A DNA stretch of 64,000 bases from Microlunatus flavus (GCF_900110855.1 NZ_FOFA01000002.1:62001-126000), one strand, 5' to 3'. Shown: positions 49,393-58,358, numbered from the stretch's first letter. Translations and numbers: made by a program. Notes: generated from the letters alone by a model not told the origin.

Positions 49393-50013
49393 TTAGGCGC
49401 CGGGGGCTCCGGCCCGGGCGTTGTAGACCACCGCCCCTGTCGCGGCGACGTGGTCGGCGTACGCCTGCCAGGTCGCGACGGCCTCGCGGCGCAGGACGTC
49501 GGTGGTGACGTCGATGCCGCGGGCGCGGAACTGGTCGCGCCAGTCGAGGACCATCGGACCCTCGTCGAAGCCGGTCAGCTGCTCTAGCTCCGGCCCGTCG
49601 CCGGCGACGACGAGCGACCGCACGCCCGACCAGAGCGTCGCGCCGTAGCACTGGACGCAGGGGCGCCAGTTGACGACGAGCTCGTGCGCGGGGAGGCCGT
49701 CGGCCCCGAGGTCCCACGAACCCAGGCGGGCCTGGGCGAGGCCGAGCGCGGTGACCTCGGCGTGGCCCGACGAGATGCCCGTGCCCAGGACGACGTTGAC
49801 GCCGACGGAGACGAGCCGGCCGGAGTCGCGCTCGACGACGACCGCGGCGAAGGGGCCGCCGCCGCCCTCGAGGAAGTTCCGCCCGGCGAGGCGGTGCACC
49901 AGCCGCATCCGGTCCTCGAGGGTGTCGAGCACGTCGGGGACGTCGGCGACCTCGTCCGCCACCCATCCGGGCAGCTCGATCCGGTAGCTCGTCGTCAGCT
50001 CGCGCGCGTCCAC
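49393..50013 (-). CDS. Nucleoside/guanine deaminase-like protein
   Basis: 206 aa. Zinc motifs of the cytidine-deaminase superfamily: HAEVTAL and RPCVQCYGATLW (HAE...PCxxC). The GGGGPFAAVVVERDSG stretch resembles guanine deaminase/tRNA-adenosine deaminase. Substrate unknown. GTG start at 50013 with TAGCCT 7 bases upstream, consistent with a leaderless transcript. Confidence 0.85.
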   Translation of the reverse strand: MDARELTTSYRIELPGWVADEVADVPDVLDTLEDRMRLVHRLAGRNFLEGGGGPFAAVVVERDSGRLVSVGVNVVLGTGISSGHAEVTALGLAQARLGSWDLGADGLPAHELVVNWRPCVQCYGATLWSGVRSLVVAGDGPELEQLTGFDEGPMVLDWRDQFRARGIDVTTDVLRREAVATWQAYADHVAATGAVVYNARAGAPGA

Positions 50014-50044
50014 GGGCGACAGGCTAGGGGTGGTCGGGCGACGC

Positions 50045-50977
50045 TCAGCCGCGGTCGTCCAGGTCGAACGCGCGCACCGACTCAGCTCCGAGCATGATCG
50101 AGATGGTTCCGTCGGCGATCGAGGTGAGCTGGTGCCACCCCTCGGCGTCGACGAGGAAGACGTGCGGGCTCAGCGGACCGGCCGAGGACGTGTACGCCGC
50201 GTGGGTCACCTTGGCGATCTCGGCGATGGCCGGCAGCGTCTCCGCCCCCTCGACCGCGCGCAGCACCACGCGCTTGCGGTCCGGGACCGCCACCAGCACG
50301 CCGCGTCCCACGTCGGACTGGCCGACGAGGGTCAGCAGGTCGGGCAGGCTCGCGGCGAGGCTGGCGGTGTAGACCGACTCGCCCTCCACGATGTCGAAAC
50401 GGGGCATCGGGCTGTCCTCGCCCATGGCGTAGCGGTCGAAGTGCTCGGTCTCGAGCAGCCGGCGCAGGTTGCCCATGCCGATCACCCACCACTGGTCGAG
50501 CCCGCCGCGCTCCTCGTAGAAGGGCTGCGCGACGGTGGCGACCCGCTCGGGGTAGTCGATGCTGAGCACGAGGGCCAGCCCGGGGGCGAGGTGGCGCGCG
50601 TCGGGGAACATCTCGCGCAGCTCGGGTGAGTCCTGGGCGACGCGGGCGTACACCGCGTGACGCAGGTGCTCGTCGCTCATCTCGTCGGCGCCCGACGGCG
50701 CGAGCATCAGGTCGAGGTGGTGCGTGACCATCCGCGGCCAGGTGCCCTGCGGTTCCGTCGCGACGGTCTTGGCGAGGTTGTGCAGCCCGATCTGGTGGTC
50801 GGCCGTGACGACGTGCCCGTCGAACACCTCGCCCTCGATCCCGCGACGCGCGAGGTCTCCCTGCACGAGCCGGCGCAGCAGCGCCGCCTGCTCGACGTCC
50901 AGCGGGACCAGCTCGCTGTCGGAGGGCAGCGGCTCGGGCGGCTCCGGCTTCTTCCTCCAACGACCGAAGAGAGGCAC
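50045..50977 (-). CDS. Hypothetical protein, DUF1444-like
   Basis: 310 aa, soluble. Starts MPLFGRWRKKPEPPEPLP; the body has GHVVTADHQIGLHNLAKTV and LDQWWVIGMGNLRRLLETEHF, broadly like YtpQ/DUF1444 proteins. Function not known. Transcribed with the deaminase (31-bp gap). Confidence 0.6.
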   Translation of the reverse strand: MPLFGRWRKKPEPPEPLPSDSELVPLDVEQAALLRRLVQGDLARRGIEGEVFDGHVVTADHQIGLHNLAKTVATEPQGTWPRMVTHHLDLMLAPSGADEMSDEHLRHAVYARVAQDSPELREMFPDARHLAPGLALVLSIDYPERVATVAQPFYEERGGLDQWWVIGMGNLRRLLETEHFDRYAMGEDSPMPRFDIVEGESVYTASLAASLPDLLTLVGQSDVGRGVLVAVPDRKRVVLRAVEGAETLPAIAEIAKVTHAAYTSSAGPLSPHVFLVDAEGWHQLTSIADGTISIMLGAESVRAFDLDDRG

Positions 50978-51082
50978 CGCTTCACCCTACGAGCCCGCTC
51001 CGAAGCCCGCGGGTCGGCGGCCGACCCCACCGGCGCTGCCCGGGCTACTGGCGCCGAGGGTCGGCCGTGCCCGAGCCCCGAA

Positions 51083-51154
51083 CGCGTCTGCTCGGCCTTC
51101 TGAAGTCTGCGCGCCCAGCAGAGCGAGCAGGCTCGAGAAGATCGAGCAGACGCG
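51083..51154. other. 12-bp inverted repeat enclosing further pairing motifs
   Basis: CGCGTCTGCTCG and CGAGCAGACGCG are perfect inverse copies, 48 bp apart. Inside are CAGCAGA and GCGAGCAGGCTCGAG motifs that could pair with the arms. It lies in the 231-bp gap between the formamidase stop and the DUF1444-like start. Terminator or structured RNA; no coding signal. Confidence 0.45.
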
Positions 51155-51208
51155 ATCAGGGGCGAGTCGGCCGGGTCGGCGGGGAAGGGCGTCGACCCGA
51201 CCCCGGGG

Positions 51209-52144
51209 TCAGCGGCCGCCGCGCAGCAGGACGTCCTTGGCGATCCGGGCGAGGGTGACGGCGCCGACCGCGCGGAACGGGTGCAGCGGGTCCGGGTCGG
51301 ACGAGCCCGTCGGCCCGCCCAGCTCCGTGTGGCCCAGTGCGCTGAGCACGACGTACGCGTCCTCGCGGCTCCAGCCGTGCTCGCGCATGACCTCGAACAA
51401 CGACTCGTACGCCATGACGATCGAGTCCTGCACGGGGTCGCCGAGCCCGACGCACACCCACTCCTCCCCGGTGTCGACCTGCGGCCCGCGCAGGGCCTTG
51501 CCCTTGACCAGGTCGACGCTCAGCGTGGCCGTTCCGGCGATCTCGATCGCGACGAACGTCGACTCGGCCCGGGCCATAACGGCGTGCAGGTCGCCCACGC
51601 TGAGCAGCGCCCCCGGCACCTGCACGGGCAGGTAGACGGTGCTGCCGACACGAGCGTCGGTGAGGTCCATGTTGCCGCCGGTGGGGTAGGTCGGCATGAC
51701 CGTCGAGCCCTCGACGCCGGCGGGGGCCACACCCAGGCAGCCGATCATCGGCGCCGCCGCGCAGTCGAGCGTGTCGGTGAGCTGGACCCGCCCGTCCCGC
51801 ACCGGGACCCGACGGACGAAGAACTCCGGCCCCATGACCTCCGACAGCGCGCCGGCGCCGGGGATGGAGACCGACCACCCCTGTTCGGCGACGTCGATGG
51901 CGTGAATCGTGACCGCGAGGACGTCGCCCGGCTCGGCGCCCTCGACGAACACGGGCCCGGTGACCGGGTTGATGGTCGCAGTGACCTTGCCGAGGTCGCC
52001 GAACTGCTCCATCTGCGCGTACGCCGCGTCGTCGGTCTCGAAGGTGATCCGGTCGCCGGCGCCGGGGGTGACGCGCAGGACGGGTTCACGGGTCGGGCTG
52101 AAGGCCGCGACACCGTGCTCCTTCCCGAGGAAGTGCTCGCTCAT
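51209..52144 (-). CDS. Acetamidase/formamidase (FmdA_AmdA family)
   Basis: 311 aa. Typical FmdA motifs are FVEGAEPGDVLAVTIHAIDV, GCLGVAPAG, YPTGGNMDLTDARVGSTVYLPVQVPGALLSVGDLHAVMA and EDAYVVLSALGHTEL. It hydrolyses short-chain amides to ammonia and acid. ATG at 52144 overlaps the stop of the permease gene (ATGA). The permease, a prolyl-iminopeptidase-like hydrolase and a GntR regulator lie next to it. Confidence 0.9.
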   Translation of the reverse strand: MSEHFLGKEHGVAAFSPTREPVLRVTPGAGDRITFETDDAAYAQMEQFGDLGKVTATINPVTGPVFVEGAEPGDVLAVTIHAIDVAEQGWSVSIPGAGALSEVMGPEFFVRRVPVRDGRVQLTDTLDCAAAPMIGCLGVAPAGVEGSTVMPTYPTGGNMDLTDARVGSTVYLPVQVPGALLSVGDLHAVMARAESTFVAIEIAGTATLSVDLVKGKALRGPQVDTGEEWVCVGLGDPVQDSIVMAYESLFEVMREHGWSREDAYVVLSALGHTELGGPTGSSDPDPLHPFRAVGAVTLARIAKDVLLRGGR

Positions 52145-53568
52145 GCGCGGTCCGCCTCGAGGCTCGCGTCGGACTCGGCCGTCCGGAACGGGTCGGCCGC
52201 GTGCTCCTCGAGGACCCCGGTGCCCTTGCGGACGTAGTACAGGAGGACCAGGGCGCCGATGCCGAGCCAGATGACGCCCCCGATCTTGGCGGAGGCGTCG
52301 GCGTTCCAGAGCACGAAGCCGATGATCAGGAAGCCCAGCACCGGCGAGATCCAGTGCAGGAAGACGTTCTTGCTGCGGCGCTTGACCGCGTAGTAGCCGA
52401 TCACCGACACGTGCAGCAGCAGGAAGCTGGTCAGGGCGCCGAAGTTGACGAGCGTCGAGATGATGTCGATCTGGCCGACGAAGACGAGCCCGAGGACCAG
52501 GGTCAGGCCGGCGACGACGAGGATCGCCCGCCGCGGCGCCTTGCTCTGCGGGTCGATGTGCGCCAGGAAACGCGGCAGGCGACCGTCGCGGCTCATGGAG
52601 AACAGCAGCCGCGAGGTGGCGCTCTGGGCGGCGACGGCGTTGGCGATGCCGACGGCGAGCGCGTTCATGGCCAGGAAGGCGACCATCCAGGCGCTCCCGC
52701 TGATCTTGCCGACGATGCCGAAGAAGGCATTGTTGACCTCGTCGTCGCCGAACTGCGTGGTGCCGGGGACGAGCATGGCGGCGAGCCAGGTCTGGGTGAC
52801 GAAGAAGATCGCGACCAGGACGAGACCGCTGATCATGGCGATGCCGGCAGAGCGGCGCCCGCCCTTGGCCTCCTCGCTGAGCGTCGCGATCCCGTCGAAG
52901 CCGAGGAAGCTCAGCACCGCGATGGACAGTGCCGCGGCCGCGAGCTGCGGGGTGAAGAGGTCGGCGTTGAACAGCGGCGTGGTCGTGAACGTCGCGCCGT
53001 CGACCCCGCGGTTGATCGCGACGATCGCCATGATCACGAAGATCACGACGAAGAGGAGCTCCGCGGCGAGGAAGAGGCGGTTGACGATCGCGGTGAAGGA
53101 GATCCCGACGTAGTTGACCGCGGTGTTGATGATGAGGAAGACGATGATCCACAAGGGCTTGGGGACGCCGGGGAAGATGCCCGCCATCGACTCGGCGGCG
53201 AACACGTAGAGCAGCGTCGGCACCAGCAGGTAGTCGAGCAGGATCGTCCAGCCGGCGAAGAAGCCGAGCACGGGGTGCAGGGCGCGGCCGACGTAGGAGT
53301 AGACCGAGCCGGCGATGGGGAAGGCCTTGCTCATCTGCGCGTACGACAGCGCGGTGAAGATCATCGCGACCAGGCCGATGAGGTAGACGAGCGGCACCAT
53401 GCCGGACGACGCGTTGTAGACGACGCCGAAGATCGCCCACGGGGCGATCGGCACCATGAAGACCAACCCGTAGACGATCAGGTCGGTGGTGGAGAGCGTG
53501 CGGTTGAGCTCCTGCTTGTAGCCGAACTCGGCGAGCTCGGAGGCGGGCGCCTCGGGCTGCATGGGCAT
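52141..53568 (-). CDS. APC family amino acid/amide permease
   Basis: 475 aa with about 12 membrane helices. LSTTDLIVYGLVFMVPIAPWAIFGVVYNASSGMVPLVYLIGLVAMIFTALSYAQMSKAFPIAGSVYSYVGRAL is the typical APC N-terminus, and GFDGIATLSEEAKGGRR is the consensus amphipathic region. It should import the substrate of the formamidase. ATG at 53568 with AGGA upstream (53562 is an alternative). Confidence 0.9.
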   Translation of the reverse strand: MPMQPEAPASELAEFGYKQELNRTLSTTDLIVYGLVFMVPIAPWAIFGVVYNASSGMVPLVYLIGLVAMIFTALSYAQMSKAFPIAGSVYSYVGRALHPVLGFFAGWTILLDYLLVPTLLYVFAAESMAGIFPGVPKPLWIIVFLIINTAVNYVGISFTAIVNRLFLAAELLFVVIFVIMAIVAINRGVDGATFTTTPLFNADLFTPQLAAAALSIAVLSFLGFDGIATLSEEAKGGRRSAGIAMISGLVLVAIFFVTQTWLAAMLVPGTTQFGDDEVNNAFFGIVGKISGSAWMVAFLAMNALAVGIANAVAAQSATSRLLFSMSRDGRLPRFLAHIDPQSKAPRRAILVVAGLTLVLGLVFVGQIDIISTLVNFGALTSFLLLHVSVIGYYAVKRRSKNVFLHWISPVLGFLIIGFVLWNADASAKIGGVIWLGIGALVLLYYVRKGTGVLEEHAADPFRTAESDASLEADRA

Positions 53569-53620
53569 GTGGGTCCTTCGGTGCGTGGGGTGTGTGCGCT
53601 TGGTGAGCTCCGGGCGCGTG

Positions 53621-53643
53621 CCCTTCGACGAGCTCGGGGAGCC
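53621..53643. repeat. Dispersed repeat fragment upstream of the permease
   Basis: CCCTTCGACGAGCTCGGGGA plus GCC: one degenerate reverse-orientation core between the hydrolase and permease genes. Confidence 0.7.
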
Positions 53644-53651
53644 TGCGTGGA

Positions 53652-54584
53652 TCAGTCGTGCTCGCGGAGGAACGACCCGACGACCTCGGTGAAGGCGTCG
53701 GGCTCCTCGACGTGGGGCATGTGGCTCGACTCGCCGAACACGTGGCTGCGGACGTCGGGGATGCGGTCGACGAACGGTTGCCAGACGATCGGCTTGGCCT
53801 CGTCGTACGCGCCGGCGACGACGAGCGTCGGGACGCGGATGGCGTCGACGCGGTCGACCACGGACCACTCCTTGAGGGAGCCGACGACGTGGAACTCGCT
53901 CGGCCCGTTCATGGCGTGGTAGACGGTCGGGTCGTCGTCGATCTGGTCGAAGCTCGCGGTGACCTCGGGCGGGTTGGGCACGACCCGGCAGACGTGGCGG
54001 TCGTAGAACACCTTCTCGGCGTCGCGGTACGCCTGCGAGTCCGTCGTCCCGGCCTCCTCGTGGGCGAGCAGCGTCGCCTGAACGTCGGCCGGCAGCTCGT
54101 CGCGCAGCTCGTTCGCGGCCTGCAGCCACAGCGGCATGGACGCCGGGCTGTCGCAGATCGTGAGCGAGAGGATGCCGCTGTCGTCGGACAGGACGACCTC
54201 CGGGCCGAGCATGCCGCCCCACGACTGACCGAGCAGGTGGAACCGTCCGGCGATGCCGAGGTGCTCGACGACCGCGCGGAGCTCGGCGACGAAGAGCTCG
54301 ACGGTCCAGAAGGACGGGTCCGCGTCGGGCAGGTGGGTGCTCCGGCCGCACCCGAGCTGGTCGTAGTGCACGACCGCCCGGCCGTCGCCCGCCAGCGAGG
54401 TCATCGCCAGCGTGTAGTTGTGCGCGGCCCCGGGTCCGCCGTGCAGCACCACCAGCGGGGCCTGCGCGGCGTCCGGGTCGAGCGTCCCGGTCACGCGGTA
54501 CCAGGTCTCGTGCCCCCGGAAGGGCACGGTCCCCGTCGTCGACGGCTCCGCGACCGCCACAGGCGTCGCTCCTACACTGCTCAC
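53652..54584 (-). CDS. Proline-iminopeptidase-family alpha/beta hydrolase (S33)
   Basis: 310 aa. HGGPGAAHNYT oxyanion, GQSWGG nucleophile elbow, DQLGCGRST, acid Asp in VVAGAYDEAKP and His in GESSHMPHVEE. These motifs are typical of tricorn F1/PIP peptidases that remove N-terminal residues from small peptides or amino-acid amides. GTG start at 54584 with GGGGGAG upstream. First gene of the hydrolase-permease-formamidase unit. Confidence 0.88.
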   Translation of the reverse strand: MSSVGATPVAVAEPSTTGTVPFRGHETWYRVTGTLDPDAAQAPLVVLHGGPGAAHNYTLAMTSLAGDGRAVVHYDQLGCGRSTHLPDADPSFWTVELFVAELRAVVEHLGIAGRFHLLGQSWGGMLGPEVVLSDDSGILSLTICDSPASMPLWLQAANELRDELPADVQATLLAHEEAGTTDSQAYRDAEKVFYDRHVCRVVPNPPEVTASFDQIDDDPTVYHAMNGPSEFHVVGSLKEWSVVDRVDAIRVPTLVVAGAYDEAKPIVWQPFVDRIPDVRSHVFGESSHMPHVEEPDAFTEVVGSFLREHD

Positions 54585-54634
54585 GTCCAGCTCCCCCGAG
54601 AGATCGATAGCGGGCGAAGGCAGTCAAACATCGA

Positions 54635-54657
54635 AAAGGTGTGGTCTCAATACCTTT
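54635..54657. promoter_or_regulatory. Candidate GntR operator AAAGGT-N11-ACCTTT
   Basis: Inverted arms AAAGGT (54635-54640) and ACCTTT (54652-54657) lie between the divergent hydrolase and GntR genes. The site overlaps the most upstream GTG (54641) of the regulator, which favours a later translation start at 54683. Confidence 0.5.
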
Positions 54658-55405
54658 GGACGACCCGTCTCGTGACGGTCTTGTGACAGCGGCCGGGAGC
54701 CTGCGCCCCGCGAGCGTGACCGAGGACGTCGCGAACCGGCTCGTGACCGCCATCGCGATCGGCACCTTCTCACCGGGCGAGCGGCTGCCGTCCGAGCGCG
54801 AGCTCGCCACGAGGCTCGAGGTCAGCCGCGTGACGGTCCGCCAGGCGCTGCAGCGGCTCGGCGACCTCGGGCTCGTGATCGCCAGGCGTGGTCGCCACGG
54901 CGGGACCTTCGTCACGAGCCAGGCGTGGGAGGACGTCGCGCCCGACGAGGCGCGCCGGACCCTGGAGACGGAGCTGCCGCGGCTGCGGGACCTCTTCGAC
55001 TACCGCTGCCTGGTGGAGGGCCTCATCGCCCGGACCGCAGCAGAGCGGCGTACGCCCGAGCAGCGCACGGAGCTGACCGAGGCGCTGGCCGCTTTCGGCA
55101 CCACGGGTGAGGACATGGAGCTCGCGCGGGCCTGGGACCGGCGGCTGCACGGCCTCGTCTGCGCGGCCGCGGCCAACCCGCACCTTACCGCGCTCAGCGC
55201 CCACCTCACGGCGGCGGCGACGCTCGGGTTCGGCGCGGAGCCGTACGAGCGCGAGTTCTTCGACCAGGCGCTGCACGAGCACGCCGAGCTGGTGGCGGCC
55301 GTGGTCGAGGGGGACGCCGAGCGGGCCCAGCGGATCGCGCAGGGCCACTTCGTCCTGACCTACCGCACGATGGAACGTTCGCTGGAGCGTGCCGCGGCCC
55401 GCTGA
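54641..55405 (+). CDS. GntR family regulator (FadR type)
   Basis: 254 aa from GTG 54641 (or 240 aa from GTG 54683). HTH: VTEDVANRLVTAIAIGTFSPGERLPSERELATRLEVSRVTVRQALQRLGDLGLVIARRGRHGGTFV. The FCD C-terminal domain has DYRCLVEGLIARTAAERR and the ligand His in LHEHAELVAAVVEGDAERAQRIAQGH. It is divergent from the hydrolase/permease/formamidase operon and is its likely regulator. Confidence 0.88.
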   Translation: MVSIPLDDPSRDGLVTAAGSLRPASVTEDVANRLVTAIAIGTFSPGERLPSERELATRLEVSRVTVRQALQRLGDLGLVIARRGRHGGTFVTSQAWEDVAPDEARRTLETELPRLRDLFDYRCLVEGLIARTAAERRTPEQRTELTEALAAFGTTGEDMELARAWDRRLHGLVCAAAANPHLTALSAHLTAAATLGFGAEPYEREFFDQALHEHAELVAAVVEGDAERAQRIAQGHFVLTYRTMERSLERAAAR

Positions 55406-55413
55406 CCTGGCTC

Positions 55414-55442
55414 TTGCTTTCGTAAGCCGCCTGACGAATAAT
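55414..55442 (+). promoter_or_regulatory. Sigma-70-type promoter of the SDR-MarR operon
   Basis: TTGCTT (55414-55419) and AATAAT (55437-55442) are spaced by 17 bp, 36 bp before the SDR ATG; GAGAGGAAGGA gives the ribosome site. Confidence 0.55.
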
Positions 55443-55478
55443 CGAGAGGTAGCAGACGATTTGAGAGGAAGGACAGTC

Positions 55479-56234
55479 ATGCCGCAGGACCGCATCGCTC
55501 TGATCACCGGAGCCAATCAGGGAGTCGGGCTCCAGGTCGCCAAGGAGCTCGTCGCCGCCGGCGTGAGCGTGTACGTCGGTGCGCGGGACCTCGCGCGCGG
55601 CGAGGCCGCTGCCGCCGGCATCGGTGAGGGGGCCACCGCGCTCCAGATCGACGTCACCGACCTGGCCTCGATCGCCGCGGCGGCCGACCGGATCCGCGCC
55701 GAGCACGGTCGGCTCGACCTGCTCGTCAGCAACGCCGGCATCTCCAACACGCGCTCGGGGACCCAGACGCCGGAGGAGATGGCGGCGTCCTCGACGGCCA
55801 GCACCGCGTCGCTCGACGAGGTCCGCGCCATCTGGGACGTCAACGTCTTCGGGGTGCTCGCCGTCTACCAGGCCATGCTGCCGCTGCTGCGCGAGTCGTC
55901 GGACGCGCGCATCGTGAACGTCTCGAGCGGCGTCGGCTCTCTCGCCTCGACCGCCGACCCCTCCTTCCCGTACCGGAAGATGTACGGCCCCGGCTACGCG
56001 GCCTCGAAGACCGCGGAGAACGCCATGACGATGGCGATGATGATCGAGCTCGAGGACACCGACATCAAGATCAACCTCGTCTCGCCGGGCTTCACCAGCA
56101 CGGCGCTCAACAACTTCGCCGGCACGGAGTCGGTCGAGGACGGGTCCCGGGAGGTCGTCCGGGTGGCGCTGCTCGGTCCGGACGGGCCGAGCCACACCTT
56201 CACGCGGTGGGAGGCGTCGCCCATCCCGTGGTAG
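55479..56234 (+). CDS. SDR oxidoreductase
   Basis: 251 aa. TGANQGVGLQVAKEL, SNAGISN, NVSSGVGSLAS and YAASKTAEN provide the cofactor and catalytic motifs; C-terminal GPDGPSHTFTRWEASPIPW resembles (+)-neomenthol/carbonyl-reductase-like SDRs. ATG at 55479. A MarR gene follows 9 bp later. Confidence 0.87.
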   Translation: MPQDRIALITGANQGVGLQVAKELVAAGVSVYVGARDLARGEAAAAGIGEGATALQIDVTDLASIAAAADRIRAEHGRLDLLVSNAGISNTRSGTQTPEEMAASSTASTASLDEVRAIWDVNVFGVLAVYQAMLPLLRESSDARIVNVSSGVGSLASTADPSFPYRKMYGPGYAASKTAENAMTMAMMIELEDTDIKINLVSPGFTSTALNNFAGTESVEDGSREVVRVALLGPDGPSHTFTRWEASPIPW

Positions 56235-56243
56235 CCATGGCGG

Positions 56244-56732
56244 ATGGCTGACGAGGAGCGCGACCAGCACGACTCGGTCGGGGCGTGGGCGAAGAGCTAC
56301 CACAACGCCTCCCGCGCCCTGATCGAGTCGACGCTGCGCGAGCACGACCTGGGGCCGACGCAGTGGTACGTGCTGCACCGGCTCGTGAACGTCGGGCCCA
56401 CGCTGCAGCGCGACCTGAGCCGGCTGCTACGGGTGGAACGCGCGACGCTGAGCGGTGTCGTCGCCACGCTCGTGCGCAAGGGCCTGGTCGACCAGCACGC
56501 CGACGCCGCCGACCAGCGCCAGCGACGGCTCAGCATCACCGACGCGGGCCGGGCCCTGTGGTCGCGCCTGCCCGACCCGGTGGCGCTGGCCCTGGACGTC
56601 TCCTTCGCCGGCGCCGACGAGGCCGACCTGGCCGTCGCCCGTCGGGTGCTGCAGGAGGCGACGGCGCGGATCGAGGCGTACCTGGCTGCGCGCGGACCGG
56701 CCCCGAGCAGCCGGACCGACGGCACGGACTAG
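56244..56732 (+). CDS. MarR family transcriptional regulator
   Basis: 162 aa. Winged helix: LGPTQWYVLHRLVNVGPTLQRDLSRLLRVERATLSGVVATLVRKGLVDQHADAADQRQRRLSITDAG. It lies directly behind the SDR gene and probably controls it. ATG at 56244; no conserved sensing Cys is seen. Confidence 0.87.
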   Translation: MADEERDQHDSVGAWAKSYHNASRALIESTLREHDLGPTQWYVLHRLVNVGPTLQRDLSRLLRVERATLSGVVATLVRKGLVDQHADAADQRQRRLSITDAGRALWSRLPDPVALALDVSFAGADEADLAVARRVLQEATARIEAYLAARGPAPSSRTDGTD

Positions 56733-56736
56733 CGGG

Positions 56737-56768
56737 GACGCCGAACCGCGGCGACGAGGACCGGCGTC
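56737..56768. terminator. Hairpin between the convergent MarR and glycosyltransferase genes
   Basis: GACGCCG and CGGCGTC pair over 7 bp around an 18-nt loop, just after the MarR stop and before the convergent gene end at 56776. Weak bidirectional terminator candidate. Confidence 0.4.
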
Positions 56769-56775
56769 GCCAGGG

Positions 56776-57546
56776 TCAGGAGGCCTCGGCCACGCCGTCG
56801 TCGGCGGACAGGCGGCGCAGGAGGTCACCGAGCCCGTGGGCGGCGCGGCCCGGCATGCGGGCCGAGGTCATGACGACCGGGGACAACGAGCCGACGACCA
56901 GGCCGCCGGCGGCGGCCACGTGCTCGGCGAGGACGCGTTCCTCGCCGTGGACGACGGACGGGAAGCCGCCGGCCGCCTCGAAGGCGGCGGCCGAGACGGC
57001 GAGGTTCGCCGCCCACACGTGCCGGTGGCCCTCGGCGGTCAGCCCGGCCTGCAGGATCTCGTCGTACGCCGCCGCCGCGTGCCGGTCGGGGCGCCAGCCG
57101 TCGAGCGCGACGAAGCCGGCGACGAGGTCGGCGCCGGTCCGCGCGGCCACGTCCAGCAGGCCGGTCACCCAGTCGGGCCCGACCACGGTGTCGGCGTCGG
57201 TGGACAGCAGCCAGGTGCGGTCCACCTCGAGCCCCGGCGCGGTCCGCAGGGCGGCCCGGACCAGCGCGCTGCGGACCTCCCCGACCGTCGACGAGCGCTC
57301 GTCGTCGACGACGACGTGCTCCAGGCCGCTCGCCCGCAGCAGCGTGCGGGCGCGCTCGGCGGTCGCGTCGCGGCAGCGGTGGGCGGCGACCGCGACCCGG
57401 ACCCGGGCGACCCGTCCCGTCGTCCGGGCGACCTCCAGAGCGGCGACGACGGCGGCCAGGCAGGCCTCGATCGCGTCCTCCTCGTCGCGCGCCGGCACGG
57501 CCACGAGGACGTCGGGAGCATCGACGACAGGCACCGGAACCGTCAC
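56776..57546 (-). CDS. Glycosyltransferase family 2-like (GT-A fold)
   Basis: 256 aa. VLVAVPARDEEDAIEACLAAVVAAL is the N-terminal nucleotide-binding strand, WLLSTDADTVVGPDWV carries the DxD motif, and GHRHVWAANLAVSAAAFEAAGGF is the acceptor loop. GTG at 57546 overlaps the PIG-L stop (GTGA). In this cluster it likely adds a sugar to a small carrier or metabolite. Confidence 0.82.
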   Translation of the reverse strand: MTVPVPVVDAPDVLVAVPARDEEDAIEACLAAVVAALEVARTTGRVARVRVAVAAHRCRDATAERARTLLRASGLEHVVVDDERSSTVGEVRSALVRAALRTAPGLEVDRTWLLSTDADTVVGPDWVTGLLDVAARTGADLVAGFVALDGWRPDRHAAAAYDEILQAGLTAEGHRHVWAANLAVSAAAFEAAGGFPSVVHGEERVLAEHVAAAGGLVVGSLSPVVMTSARMPGRAAHGLGDLLRRLSADDGVAEAS

Positions 57547-58358
57547 GGCAGCGCTCCGTCCGGCAGCACCAGGAGCTGCTGGTCGTGGTGCGCGAGCATC
57601 TCCGGCGGCACGACCGCGCCCCAGCCGTCGGCGAGCGGGGCGACCTGGCTCCGGAAGCACTGCACGGCGTCCTCCCACGCCCGGTCGTCGGCCTCCTCGA
57701 CGCGGACGCGGACGAGGTGGCCGCCGAGGTCGGTGGCCGGGTCGCCCCAGTAGGTCAACCAGACGCCGAAGTACCAGACCGGCACTCCCGCCCGGGCCGC
57801 GGCGGCGCCGACCGCGCGGCCCACGGCGCGGTGGTCGGGGTGCGGGTCGAGGGGGTGGGGCGCGAGCAGCACGAGCGGCCAGGGCGGGCCCGGCTCCGTC
57901 CGGATCAGGGCCAGGGCCTGGTCCACGGTCCGGCCCACCGCGGCGTCCAGCGCGGCCTGGGCGCCTTCGAGGCCGCTGTCGGGGAGCCCGTACGTCTCCC
58001 CGGCCTCGACGTCGAGGACCGCCAGGGCGGCGTGCCACTCGGCGAGCCGCCGGGCGGCCAGACCGGGAGGTCGTGCCCCGACGTGGTCGACGCACGCCTC
58101 GCCCGCCGTCGCCAGGACGGCTCGCGCCCGGCCGCCCGAGCGCCTCCAGGCGGAGAGCAGACGCCCCGCGCCGATCGACTCGTCGTCGGGATGGGCCGAG
58201 AACGCGAGCAGGGCGGCTCCGTCGCCGGCGAGACCGCGGAGCGCGTCGACGTCCACCCGCGGGCTCGCGGAGGCGCGGCGCCGCCACACGTCGACGTGGT
58301 GCCCCGCCCCGGTCACCGCAGGCCCGTCCGTCCCCGCGTCGCGAACGACCTCGACCAC
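57543..58358 (-). CDS. PIG-L family N-acetylglucosamine deacetylase-like protein
   Basis: 271 aa. Zinc motifs AFSAHPDDESIGAG and LLAPHPLDPHPDHRAVG are typical of PIG-L/MshB deacetylases. GTG at 58358, six bases after GGAGG. Coupled to the glycosyltransferase. MshB itself acts in mycothiol synthesis; this version, clustered with GT, acyl-CoA-dehydrogenase-like and methyltransferase genes, more likely acts on another N-acyl sugar. Confidence 0.85.
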   Translation of the reverse strand: MVEVVRDAGTDGPAVTGAGHHVDVWRRRASASPRVDVDALRGLAGDGAALLAFSAHPDDESIGAGRLLSAWRRSGGRARAVLATAGEACVDHVGARPPGLAARRLAEWHAALAVLDVEAGETYGLPDSGLEGAQAALDAAVGRTVDQALALIRTEPGPPWPLVLLAPHPLDPHPDHRAVGRAVGAAAARAGVPVWYFGVWLTYWGDPATDLGGHLVRVRVEEADDRAWEDAVQCFRSQVAPLADGWGAVVPPEMLAHHDQQLLVLPDGALP

